Positions 1 to 10,795 of a stretch of DNA of 64,000 nucleotides are shown piece after piece. Below the pieces are notes generated by a model that searched no databases, had not been told where the DNA came from, and saw only the letters and a program-made list of their open reading frames with translations. The stretch's first letter is position 1; the number at the start of each line of letters is the position of its first letter. Position numbers and translations under genes: made by a program. Source of the DNA: Haemonchus contortus (lineage: Eukaryota; Nematoda; Chromadorea; Rhabditida; Trichostrongylidae); contig LS997562.1 of the NCBI GenBank assembly GCA_000469685.2, forward strand, positions 35,720,215 to 35,784,214, given 5' to 3'.

Positions 1-301
1 TACAAATTTCTATCAATCTGGATAAGTATCGGCTTAGGTGGCTTTTCTTGACGCGCTTACTCCTCGGGCTAGATATTTTCCTCGTACCAGTGTAATGCAG
101 TCTCAGCTATTTGCTGTGGTCCTTTGATGCTAAGCCCTGCGGACCACCGACTGCTTGAAATTTGCACAGCAATTTTTCAATTCAAAATTAAACTGCCTCG
201 CTTACATGCTCGGGATGTCTGTGATTCTGCATGGTTATCATAAGTCGCGTATGATAGTATGAAACCGTGAAATTGGATTGAATTCAAGAGTGGGACTTTA
301 G

Positions 302-2588
302 ACTGGAATGGGCCTATGGCCAAAAACAAATATCGAGTTTCGTGGAGCTGCTTTCCCAAGCGGAGGAGATGCCACTATCGACGGTCTTATTACCATCCCT
401 AGTACGTTAACAGTCAATTTCGTTTTTTTTTTGAGGTTAGTAATAGAATAAGTGCTTTAGATATCCTTCGCGAATTCAACAGTCATTTGATTGGTGTCTC
501 TCATGGAATGGGAACGAGAGATCAGCTACCTGAAACACAGTTGAGCGTTGCCGAAAGTGGTGCCACTACGGATAAGATGCCAGAACAGGTAATAAACAAC
601 TTTCTTGGTTCATAGGTTTTAGCTGGTATTTCTGGTGCATTTGAGTGTATGCGAACGGTTTTAATGCGTTTCCGTGATGTAAACACCCCTATGTCATCAA
701 AAGTTTGTTAGCAGTATGCTACTGCTGGGGACGAAGGATTTCTTCAAACACACAAGGCTCAGTAAATCAGGACATTGCCAATAACAACAGGGTTCTGTAA
801 TCTTATGCATCTTTGCCACATTCCATAACTTTTCTAAAACATCAAGAAGCCGTATTGGCCTGAAAATATGTGTACCAGACTTCTTATTGCTAGATTGCGT
901 ACTGTATAACTATCTTAAATAGTTACTCTTTGCTTTACGACGGGAAATATAGGTAGAAGCAATGCTGTTTGCGGTTGTTCTGTTGGCTTTGTAATATAGT
1001 TTGTCAAGTCACTTCCACTTGCAATTCTTCAGGCGCGAGAACTTGTCAGACGATTGAAAAATCTCGTCCAAGTGAATTACATGGATCACTGGACCATGGT
1101 CATTGTTACGATCGGTACAGAAGAGGCAAGCAGCACGTTTTGCAGACTTCTTTCAATTATTTCTTTGATACTCTCTTGTCATGCAAGCATCTGGCCGACG
1201 CCTTCATTGTTTTGCAGGTGTGTTCAAGATGCACTTCTCCAAACGTCACAGCACTCACAGAGGCAATCGACATTCTTCAGAACAATCTTCCACGCGGTTT
1301 TGTTGTACTCCTAGGGCCCATCCACGTGTCGTTTCCTCACAAGCTCAAAGGAAATCTTCTCAAGTAAATTTTTGACATAATGTTGGAGTTCTAGTAGGGC
1401 AGTCGAGGTTTACTCAAGCTGGGGCAGTGTTGTTAATCTGGCTGATTATTCAGATCTCGTTGTGAGTGTTCGAGAGAAGCATCCAACACGCTAATGGAAC
1501 AGCTCAGTGCTGACTGGAAGAAAGCATTCGAAGATCTTCAGGAGCATGTGGACAAGAGCCCATTCAGGGTTGGTTCTTCTACTGCACCCATGATTCTAAC
1601 CTCCATTTGGTTTTCTTAGCTCTGTCGTTCGTGGGTGAAGAAAAAACAGTCGGCCAGCTTTTCGAGCAGCCTTTCTCATTTGACTTTTTTGTACTTTCCT
1701 CGTATACAAGCTTCAATCATAGGCGGCGACCTTTGGAATTCTTGCCATTCCTGAACTCACTATAACTTCTCGTTATCCTTATGGTCTATTTATTCCTAAC
1801 AAACCGCTCCTAAACAGAAGAGGTACTCGTTAAGCTTTATGACCAATTTTCCAGTTGTTCGAAACCAATTTCAGGGCACAATTATGCAACTAAATGGCTT
1901 TGGAATCGATTGATTGCCGGTGAGAACTACAACCTCTCAGCAGCAGTGCTGTCTCAGGACGCCTACTTCTGCCCTTCCATTGTAAGGGCTCATCGGTTGC
2001 ACCCAAGTTTTTGATGACGTCAGGAAAAGATATAGAGAAATGATTGCTAAAGTGTTAATTTTAGGGTTGTCCCTATTTCCGAAATACGGCGAACATCCAT
2101 GGCTGCCAATTGCTGAGTCTTAGCGAGGCAAAGGAAAAGGAACTTCTCCTAGGAGTCGATGGCAAAGTTGTCAAGAAGGTGCGTGTTTGGAATAGAGTAG
2201 TCATGCGATTTCTTGGAAAAGGGTACAAAAGATCTTTCATCGCAGCACATTGTAATTATAGAGACGACGAACGCCGGAACGCTTGTATACAATAGCAGTT
2301 TGCATAGTTGGCATAGCATTCTTTGTCGTGTGCACCTTGGGAACTGTGTTCTATCAAAAGAGTAAACAGGTATTTGTTTTGTTTCGTTTCAACCATACCA
2401 ACCCACTTGAATCGACTATTATATTTTAGGCTGAGCATGGTCGGTTTGAGATTGTCGATGAAGTTCAGAAAAAGTTTGAAGAAGCTAAAAAGGAAGAAGA
2501 GAAAGCACTCCTCACGAAACAATTATCGAGAGGAATTTCGATGAACGAAGGTCTTCAGCGAAGCACCCGGCGACTGACTGCAGATTGA
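302..2588 (+). CDS. Phospholipase B/GDSL-family membrane protein, 5' partial, possible pseudoenzyme
   Basis: Exons I can join: 302-401, 461-588, 1033-1125, 1218-1363, 1454-1568, probably 1620-1701, 1875-1981, 2065-2178, 2262-2369, 2430-2588 (TGA). The order of blocks is that of PLB1-type GDSL lipases: NIEFRG and GGDATIDGLITIPNIL, then LPEQA, then a block ending in IGTEEVCSRC, then AIDILQNNLPRGFV, then GHNYATKWLWNRL and CPYFRNTA. Exon 2262-2369 encodes one hydrophobic helix (IAVCIVGIAFFVVCTLGTVF) and the last exon a charged 52-residue tail, so the protein looks like a C-terminally anchored surface or lysosomal enzyme. The GDS block with the catalytic Ser would lie upstream of 302 and is not visible. 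The Asn of the family's IGxNDLC block is Glu here, and no DCFH-like block is seen before GHNYATKW, so activity is doubtful. The intron at 1126-1217 uses a GC donor. Exon 1620-1701 is chosen on phase and is the weakest. Confidence 0.85.
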
Positions 2589-3578
2589 TAGCTGTCGATT
2601 AGGAAGTTCAGTCCTAGTAGGTAACCAGTTATAGGTCGATCGCTAGAGTAGTAACATTTCCCTTCATTCGCAGGTGTTGTATTGTTTTTATTTGTAAGGG
2701 CAGTTACCACGATAGGGTGGATGCATTATTACCTAATTCTCTTTCGATCCCAGCTCTACTCCGCACCGTGAAACCGAGAAACGCTACCTAAAGAGCTTAC
2801 TTACTCGAATGGCGTTATTTCTAAGTCCATAAAAAAAGATTGTTCGGCATCGGAACATTGCTTTTTCACGTACTCTGACGTGGGTACTGCTTTTAGCAAA
2901 GACTATGTCTCGCTTTTGACTTCCCGACTCATACCCCTCTTTCCCTTTTCCTCTTCCCATTATAAGCTGTATATTTACCTTGAATCCGAATGAAAAAACC
3001 TTAATTTAATATTATTCAGATATAACGAATTCCTACCGGTAAAGAAATGACTCAATCAAGTAGTTAGGGGTCTCATTGCCTTATTTCTTTGCCTGAGTAT
3101 TCACTTATGTTATTAGAAACACGCATTCCTATCCACTAGCAAGTACCTTTCTTACCGTTAGAATGTATCTAGTCATGAAAGGGTAGATTTTGTTTTGATT
3201 GCATTTCTCTATAGTATTATTCAGCTTCGAACTCTCAAAGTTTGTGATGCTTTTCTTCCGCATTTCACTTCTTCAGTAATTCTTTCCGTTTTTTGAATAG
3301 TGCAATTCGTAATAGTTAATTTATGTTTAATATATGTGTAATGCTTTAATGTAATGTAATTATTAGGATGAATTTCAGTGATGCCTTTTTTATTAATGGG
3401 CTATCGATACTGCATTCCTAATTTCTCTTGAAAAGACTTATCGATAGCTGATGAGAGACACATCAATATATATCGTTTTTTTTTGTTCTGCTCAATTGTG
3501 GTTTTCATTTTAATAGAGTACCAGCCTTGCTGTATATGGCATCCACAGTCTAAAAAAATTCTCAAATGAAGAGTTATG
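2589..3578. other. Gap between two convergent genes; 3' flanks
   Basis: AT-rich sequence between the stop codons of the PLB-like gene (+) and the Rpn6 gene (-). TTTATT at 3389-3394 reads AATAAA on the minus strand, about 185 bases past the Rpn6 stop, and is a good poly(A) signal candidate. I see no further coding exon. Confidence 0.6.
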
Positions 3579-6500
3579 TTAAGCTGTTCTGTAACAGTGT
3601 CCCACCTTGGATAGAGCTCTGATTAGTTCTACAGATTTTTGGTATGTCTTATCCTTGTGAGGTGTTTCATACACATGTACAGTACCATTATGTTGGTCAA
3701 TCACACCTGGACACATCAGTCGGTCAGCTAATTTCGTTAAGTAAGGGGAATAAAGGACGTACCAAAGAATTTCTTGTCAAGAAGCATCATTGAAATTGCT
3801 TTTTCAATTTGCTTTTGAGTCATTCCTACACAGCGAACAATGTGAGAGAGATCGATTTCCGAGTATGGTTCAATAACTCGGGCAATTTCCTGCAAGAGAG
3901 ATGGATTCCGCTATTGTAAGGCAGGCTCCACTCCAGTGAGGGTTTTTCGGAGAAATACTTGAGGCAGGGGGGGGGGGGGGAGGTAGACTTTTCATTCACT
4001 TGCATCTAGTGGGGAAGTTCCCCTAATGCAATCTACTAATTTCAAGCTTTGTACATGTAGGGTATCAGTCAAGATCATTATTACTCCTCACTGTCTATTT
4101 AGGTAGTAATTGCCCTTGCTGGAACAGAATACGCTCAAAAAAATGTCCCTTTCCAGTATGTCACTTAAGGAAGGCCTGACTTCAGGAGATCAGTGCTGGA
4201 ATTTTTGCCTTCAAAGGCCGTAATGAAGTGCTTGAGATCAAATTCGGCTCACTTTTTCGAGCATGTTATCTCTGAGTTCTCGTGAATGTGCAGCCACTAC
4301 TTGATCACACAGAAGCTCCCTATTGTAATCTTTCAGACACTGAAAACGAAGATTATGGGTAGAGCAGAAAGAGCTGGCTGTGGTGTTGTGAGGAGCAGTT
4401 CTGGGACCTTGTTGAACTTGCTCAGACTGCGTTCTGTGAATGCTTCAGCCATGCTCTTCATCGCCTCGATCTCGCGTCCTCGGATAGATTGTATCGTCTT
4501 GAAAAATGAATATTTTATATAGTAATCGCAGATAACTAAAATACTTAAGTGAGAAACCTTTGTGGAGAGAAGTAAAGGTATTGTATCGGCTTCGTTCAAC
4601 ATTATCTGCAATATTTTTGTTGGTAAACAAGCTAGTCTTGAGATGATACTCAGAGATGGGGAATCACCTTGCATAGACACATGTATTTAAGCGCCCGCAC
4701 TGCTTTAGGTGGATCAGCAATAAGGTAGCCTTCAAGAGCTTCATAACAGTACGAGTAAGCTGTCTTGAAATCCTTCTCATCAGCACTGTAGAGGATTCCA
4801 GACTGTAAATCGAGTGCTGCCTGAAAGTGAACTGCTGAGTCTCGACTTTTCTCTTTGGAAGTGCCCTCCTTCGAGGTCCGAGACTAATAGGTAAGTAGTT
4901 GTAGGCAGTTAGGCTATTATGTGATTTTTGATGATCATCCGACCTTATGGCCAGGTCTACTTCCTCGTACAAATCTGGCGGTTCCTGCACGAAATCACGA
5001 TTATCCTGGTGTGGTCCGATTCGAGGACTGTGAGAGTGGTGGTGGCATACCTTGCCACTATGCCAGCCCCTACCAGAGTGGCACTTGATCCGGAATCGAT
5101 TCGCGATCCAATTACAGGTGAGAAGCTCTTGGCTTTCAAGTCCAATCGGAAGATGGGTACCCAAATTGACTTTCCTACCTGCATTTGGGTAGAGACGTAA
5201 GCACCGTTCGCATTGCTTCTGGCCAGAACCAAGGAAGTTTTTGCCTGAAGATGGAATGACTACTGGATTGAATCCGACCGTTATGCTGGAAGGAGAACCT
5301 TTCCGAAATTCTTCAGGGCAAAAGCGCTTTTACTCTCTTCCAGCGTGACTTCCATGATCAATTCACGGTCTTCAATCTTTTTGAGTTCAGCTATCAATGG
5401 ACCAGCTGAAAGGACAACTATTAATGGAGTAGGACAACAACTCTTTCTAAGACTTCAGAAGTTTACTGAAGGCAATGGTACTGTACCGATTCGTTGCGCT
5501 TCAACATGGAGTCCGATGTCGTTATAGAGACGGATCAGACGGGCTTCTAGGGCTCGGCGGAGAAATATGCGGCAGTTTGAAGTTGCCCATTCGATACATT
5601 CCTTTACTAATTTCACCTGTAGTAGGGATGAGTACTTCTGTTAGTATTACAAGTCATTCAAATGGTTGCTTTCTGAGGAAATAAATAAATAATTCACCTT
5701 TTCGCTGTTTTCTTGATTGATCATAAGGCAATATTCCATGAGGACACGAATTAGTTTGCTTGCTTTAGCTCTACCCACTACATCATAAAATGGACGAGTT
5801 ACCACAATAAGTTTACGTAAATCTGAAAAGACAACCACTTAACTCCTATATAGTCACAGGTATAGCTTTTCGGTATTCCTCTGATTACTTCTTTTCTGTG
5901 AACCACGCGTCTGGCACTTAGATTCACATCCACCCGTGACATAAACACCTTTCAGGGTACTTTTAAACAAAGTAGATGTCTCTATGATATACTGGTAGGA
6001 GGATACGACCACCAGTTACCGTCCAGTCTAGTTACCGGTCGGTTCGTACAATCAGCTCCCTGACCGCAGCCACAAATCTGCTGAGGAAGGAATGGACCGA
6101 CAGACCGACATATCAGAGGTGAGGTTCATAGTAAGAGTGACGGGATTGTGGGTACACCCTCCTGATGCCTGCATCGTAACCAAAACTGATCCCACTCCAA
6201 GATTACAAGGAGTGAGTACTGTTCTTGCAGGGATGAGGAGATTGAGTTTCCAAGCTCAGATCATTTGGAATAAGAAGCCAATTCAGCTGGCAGGTGCGGG
6301 CGACAAGCTAGAATTGAGTTGAAGAGCGATAGGAAGAGGGGGGGGGGGGGGTTTGGAAGCACTGACATGACTAGATCAAAAAGCATATTTCTGAATTCTG
6401 GCCTTGTCGCTTGAAGTAGTATGAGATGACCCACCTGCAACATTTCCTTCTGCGGAAAGTTTCTTGGCATAGGCTATAAGGTGATCTTCACATTCCTTCA

Positions 6501-6724
6501 GCTCTTCTTCCGTGTAGTCTTCAGACTTATGGGATACTGAAAGGATGCTTCCGGGTTCCTAGCCGTACTGAGCTGGAAAGAACGTGTAAATATTCCTCAC
6601 CCATATCCTCCACCCTCTGTAAGGTCATCTGTTGAGTAGCCATGAGTTCTTCGCGATCACTTGAGTAGACAAATCTTATGAAATGAGCCATACCGCTTCT
6701 GGGATCCCTACTTGATTGGGACAT
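3579..6724 (-). CDS. 26S proteasome lid subunit Rpn6/PSMD11, divergent paralogue
   Basis: Twelve exons in matching phase: 6601-6724, 6435-6536, 5698-5822, 5487-5616, 5299-5405, 5179-5244, 4668-4820, 4558-4605, 4408-4497, 4253-4339, 3763-3889, 3579-3706. They encode 428 residues; the human protein has 422. Recognisable blocks include [69 protein letters not shown] and, in the C-terminal PCI winged-helix part, [16 protein letters not shown] and [15 protein letters not shown]. Rpn6 is a scaffold of the regulatory-particle lid, with helical repeats contacting the core and a PCI domain joining the lid ring. By eye identity to human is near 40%, lower than I expect for a canonical nematode Rpn6, so this may be a duplicated, specialised copy comparable to C. 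elegans rpn-6.2 (inference). The start is the first in-frame ATG at 6724; an ATG eleven codons downstream is possible. Two introns carry 14-base G tracts. Confidence 0.88.
3967..3980 (+). repeat. 14-base poly-G tract in an Rpn6 intron
   Basis: An uninterrupted run of 14 G on the plus strand inside the intron at 3890-4252. In the Rpn6 transcript it is a C run. Confidence 0.9.
6338..6351 (+). repeat. 14-base poly-G tract in an Rpn6 intron
   Basis: An uninterrupted run of 14 G on the plus strand inside the 612-base intron at 5823-6434, which contains no exon I can support. Confidence 0.9.
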
Positions 6725-8072
6725 CACTATCACTATTGATATACTAATACTAATGATAGCTCATGGTACTCGAGTATGGCGCAGTTATTCTGCGTGGTCG
6801 GGTCTACAGCAAAGATGGTAACAGAACGTTCATATTGATAGTTTGAGGATACCTTCAATTATAAGTGTATGTGGCCCACACAATGGCCTGCGGTGGCCAA
6901 CTGATGTACAAGTCATTGCTTTGGTCTCCCAAACGAGTCTGATACCAATTGACCGACCCCGGAGGGATAGAAGTCTTGTTTGACCCTAGCAAGTATTAAT
7001 CCGGGCTTGCATATCTCCGACTGGTAGTATGTGTATTCGTTCTTCATCAGCCCTGGAACTTCTGCAGATTGCTCTTGACTTTAAAATTTCGTCCTTTCAC
7101 GGTGTCGGTGATTTTTTCTTGTAAGTGTCCGATCACGGAATCTTTTCGGCTTGTTCTTCTGACTTCAGGGATCGTAACGGTTTCATTCATGAGCTGCTTA
7201 ATTTCCGAGGGAATCACGAGCTGGTCTCAATGAGCTGCTACGTCAAAGCTTTATTTAGCATTGATGAAGCAATGCAAAGTAAAGTACGAAACAAACATGT
7301 CGTTCACAAACAACGCAGCTTCCAAAACTGCTTCACTTCCACTCGGTGGTGCTGGAAAGCCCTTTACTCCATGTAGTAGCGGATCTTGGTGCAACCCCTC
7401 TCTTTTCTCAACTCACAGCACTGTTGGCATCTTATGGTCGGATTCGATGCATAGTTCGAAGACTACTTCTATTCTTCTACGATAAAGATGAATCAACGAC
7501 AACAATCTTTCCCATGTTAGGTCATCCATCCCATGGATTTGAATCATCCACCTCTCCCAACAAAGCACGTATGCGAATGAACGCTAAAAAACGTGTGGGA
7601 TGCCACTCTGCGTGAGTGGAACAACCCCATTAACCCACATTAGATCTGCTCGTATCCCGATGAGCAAGCCCAAACACCGCTATTTGACTAGCATAACCCT
7701 TCGACTGAAGCTTTTTTCGAAATAGCTTAGGCCCAGGTGAAATATCTTTTGAAAATACCCTAGAGAAAACGGTATGCACCTGCGTTAATAGTTGGGTAAG
7801 CAGGTTTCTTAGGAGTCACAAGACTTCTGGGCCATTGAAATTTGGGAGTAATCATCTTTATATCTAAAATCTCCTGAATTTCCTCTATTCAGTCAGGAGT
7901 CCAAACCTTGGTGCAATAGGTCTTTCCAGTATTTTCCTCACTTTCAAATTTTACCTGTTAACGTCCTTGACGTGACGTCCATTAGATGGGGCTGTTGACG
8001 GGAGATACCGTGCACTCCATAAGTTCCTCAGCTGGTCTACTATTCCTACATGAATTCTGATTAAACCGGCCC
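6725..8072. other. Intergenic region between divergent genes
   Basis: Upstream sequence of the Rpn6 gene. Apart from the SINE fragment at 6868-6990 I see no conserved coding block. Overlapping plus-strand ORFs at 7125-7615 have no motif or splice structure I recognise. Confidence 0.4.
6868..6990 (-). mobile_element. Partial copy of SINE family 2
   Basis: The block matches the body of the full copies at 52126-52409 and 58742-58974: GTATGTGGCC, then GGCCAACTGATGTACAAGTC, then GAGTCTGATACCAATT. The tRNA-like head is not recognisable, so this is a truncated or decayed copy. The read direction of the element is the minus strand. Confidence 0.65.
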
Positions 8073-8250
8073 TTGCTTTGACTTGAAGTTTCGTTATGTT
8101 TACTGCTGTTTTTTCGCCGCAGTATGCGATGCTGAAGTCTCTCTCACAAGGTCGTCGATTTATGGATAAAACTTTAAATTTGGACGGGACACGAACTCGT
8201 ACTTGTGCTTTCCTTGCACCGTGCTCTATCCCTTACACTATCGAGACCCC
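8073..8250 (-). mobile_element. SINE family 1, nearly full-length diverged copy
   Basis: Read on the minus strand it has a tRNA-like head with an A box TAGTGTAAGGG and a B-box region with one mismatch (GTTCGTGTC). A body follows that ends in CGCATACTGCGGCGAA and TCAAGTCAAAGC. The same body and head are present at 33594-33921, and a decayed copy at 24843-24935. The repetition with a pol III promoter-like head defines a tRNA-derived SINE. I see no clear target-site duplication here. Confidence 0.7.
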
Positions 8251-8990
8251 TTTTACCCTTGCCTTCTGACTAAACCCACACTAGAACCACACTTCCTTGT
8301 CAAAGAACTCCTGGTTCCTTTCCAGTGTACAGGAGTTCTGTATTTCCTCAAAAAAAAAAACGTCTCAGTGGGTGTGAAGAATTCTTGTTCACTGAAGATC
8401 ATATCGAATGGTGTGTCTGTTGCTGGGAGAACCTTGATTGCAACCTATTAGGCCGATAGTCACAGGGCATATGTACGGGCCCTTGTCATGTTCGTCATCT
8501 TGCCTCTTGTTCTTTGGGGAAACCACCACTATGCGCCTCTATCTGGCTGTACCTGGTTAGCACCTTGCCACTCGTCAGCTTTTCGGAAAGTGGAGCTCCA
8601 TCAGGAACGGTGCGGTCTGCCTGTCTATTGAAGGTTTGGAACTCGGGAGGATCGTGATTCTCCCGTGTTCTAAAATCTTAAATAGACACTTTCTTGTCTT
8701 GTAAATTGACTAATTTGCCCAACTCTGCTCAGGAGAAGAGCCAAAGGCACGAACACCTCGAAAATTCATCAAACCTTTTTTTCACGTTCATATTTCAATA
8801 TATAACACGAGTTCACCTTGACAAGATGGCGCCGATAACTCCGTGGCGTTTACATAAACATCGCTTCGCTTCTTTGCACGGTTATTGATTTGTGATGGTA
8901 ATTTTCGATCGTAATTGATTGTTAATTTTCATGCTATCCGAATAACAAGCACCGATTACATTCGATCGCCCGGAAGTAATTGCAGCCGCC

Positions 8991-10795
8991 ATGGCATGGG
9001 CTGTGGTGAAAATCTCCAGTTGTCTCGTCGCTTCACTTGCCGAAGAGATCGCGACAGAATTCGTGACAAAGGTATGAATCCTGTAAATCCTTGCTAGCAT
9101 AAAATTTACTCTTATACAAAAAGCGGATGGTTGATTAAGGAATAAAGCAGTGATGCAAGGAATACCGTCATTTCACTAATTCGCATTGAAGCAGATGAAT
9201 TATTTACACACGACCACTTTACTTAGCAGCGGACTCTGCGACTGAGGGAGAACAAAGTTAGCAGGATGAAAACTTGCCCAGTATTAATTCTTATTCATTG
9301 AAAGTGGCGGAGTTAGAGGGTATCGTAGCACCAAGTAAAGCCGCTAGCGCAGTGAGTGGGTGTGGTAGCACTTACCAAGGAGAAGTAGACCACTTCTCGG
9401 TTGTGAAGCCGCTACCATAAGTGTTCCCGAATAATCAGACCTCAATTCAGACTCCACTATCAAGCTCCTCTTTTTTTTACATTTGCCAGGTTGAATACAT
9501 TACCCTGTAGATTGATAGGTACCCATAAGTTACTGGGATGACTGGACGAGTTTCATCATCCGCTACAGACTCAAACGGTAACAGGTCAGCTTTCAGTGAT
9601 TCCCCTTATCCAACCTACCAAGCATCTCTGAAAAAACCTTGCTTGTTGTTATTCCTTGAGTTTCTAAGCAGAGTACTAGGTCTACTGGCAGTAACTAGGC
9701 TATACGAAGTTTGTAGCAATGCAATCGTATTGAAAAATTGTAGTGTAGTATAAATTGGAAATTGTCTTGAAAATAAAAGTTAGGGCGAATTCGAATTACT
9801 GATTTACTTAGCCATCGAGAAGATCATGCGACTCATGCTGTGCTTTGGTTCGCCATTCTCTTCCCACCCAACTTCACTGACCTCGAGCTTTCGGACTCTC
9901 ACCTGTTCAAGCACCCCACGCTTCCTTGTCCAAAGGAATTTCTGTTTGTTGGTCAAACGAATTCAATAGATAATGAACTTGGAACTTCAAAATATGAACC
10001 CTTGTTTTCAAGGCTACGTTCAAGGCCGAAGTGGAATTAATGACTTCGAAACCGATTGTTCCACTAACTCGTTGCACAATATTGGAAAATATCGAGAATC
10101 ATTCCCGATACGATTCTAGAAATAGGTGTAGGCCAGACTTTTCGTGGATGAACTGAATAACCCTGGAAATCTTTACCTTCACCATTACCTCTTTAACCTA
10201 CCAAAGATATAGCTTGCGATCATGCCATTTCTTAATTACTGTTTACTCCGGATGAAATAGCCGTGTCGGGTACTAGTAGCCCTGCTTCAAATTCCAGGAC
10301 GAGTCACTGGATCCTCTACGCCAAACTTCATGGTGTCCAACATTCCAAGTTGGAACTCAGTGTCCAGGTTCGAGTTTTACTTCCACAGTCATCAGTTATA
10401 ACTTTTATGATGTGTTTCCTGCTATTTATATCAGAGAATTCTGTTGCTCCTCAAGGTATTTATACTGATCACTCATGCTCTTTCTAGGACCTCACTTGAT
10501 ACTTTCAGAAAATTCTTTCATTTTCTATTATAAGTGCTGTGGACACCTCCATAAAGAGTGCTGCTCTCATCTGCGAGTTTGGGTGAGTTCAACACTGAAA
10601 GTAGGAATGTCCTCGAATAGTACTACCCAGTTTCAGGTCCTTGTGCTTATTATTGCTCTTCCACTTTTATTCATTGTACCCCCTGTGGTATATCTGATGC
10701 GTCGAATATTCTGTAAAGCCGATCATCGACCGTATTCTGCTGGTATTCAAATGACGACACGAGAACCAAGAGAATCTCGAAGGGATACCAGATAG
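8991..10795 (+). CDS. Small single-pass membrane protein with CC(x)nCC motif (CX/Shisa/VOPP1-like)
   Basis: Four-exon model in consistent phase: 8991-9071, 10298-10367, 10488-10582, 10637-10795 (TAG), giving 134 residues. Exon 1 sits five bases after a TTGCAG acceptor with a good start context and encodes a signal-peptide-like start (MAWAVVKISSCLVASLA). The ectodomain holds WCP, QCP and YYKCCGHLHKECC, followed by LRVW and a hydrophobic helix (VLVLIIALPLLFIVPPVVYL), then a basic tail ending RRDTR. Six close cysteines ending in a CC...CC pair just before one helix is the plan of the Shisa/VOPP1/nematode CX-module group of adaptor-like membrane proteins. The link of exon 1 to the rest across a 1.2 kb intron is inferred from phase. 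A Cys-containing stretch at about 9976-10120 could be a further exon. The last two exons are the firmest. Confidence 0.5.

Noticed and set aside
4664..5164. 166-codon minus-strand ORF
   Set aside because: It overlaps the Rpn6 exon 4668-4820 in another frame; the Rpn6 frame is supported by homology.
6261..6470. Minus-strand ORF with [14 protein letters not shown], at first sight a missing Rpn6 block
   Set aside because: Exon phases join 6435-6536 directly to 5698-5822 and give the expected [17 protein letters not shown] alignment, so this stretch is intron.
10407..10455. Alternative first exon starting MMCFLLFISENS for the small membrane protein
   Set aside because: It needs a 32-base intron; the exon 10298-10367 joins in phase with a normal 120-base intron and supplies the expected extra cysteines.
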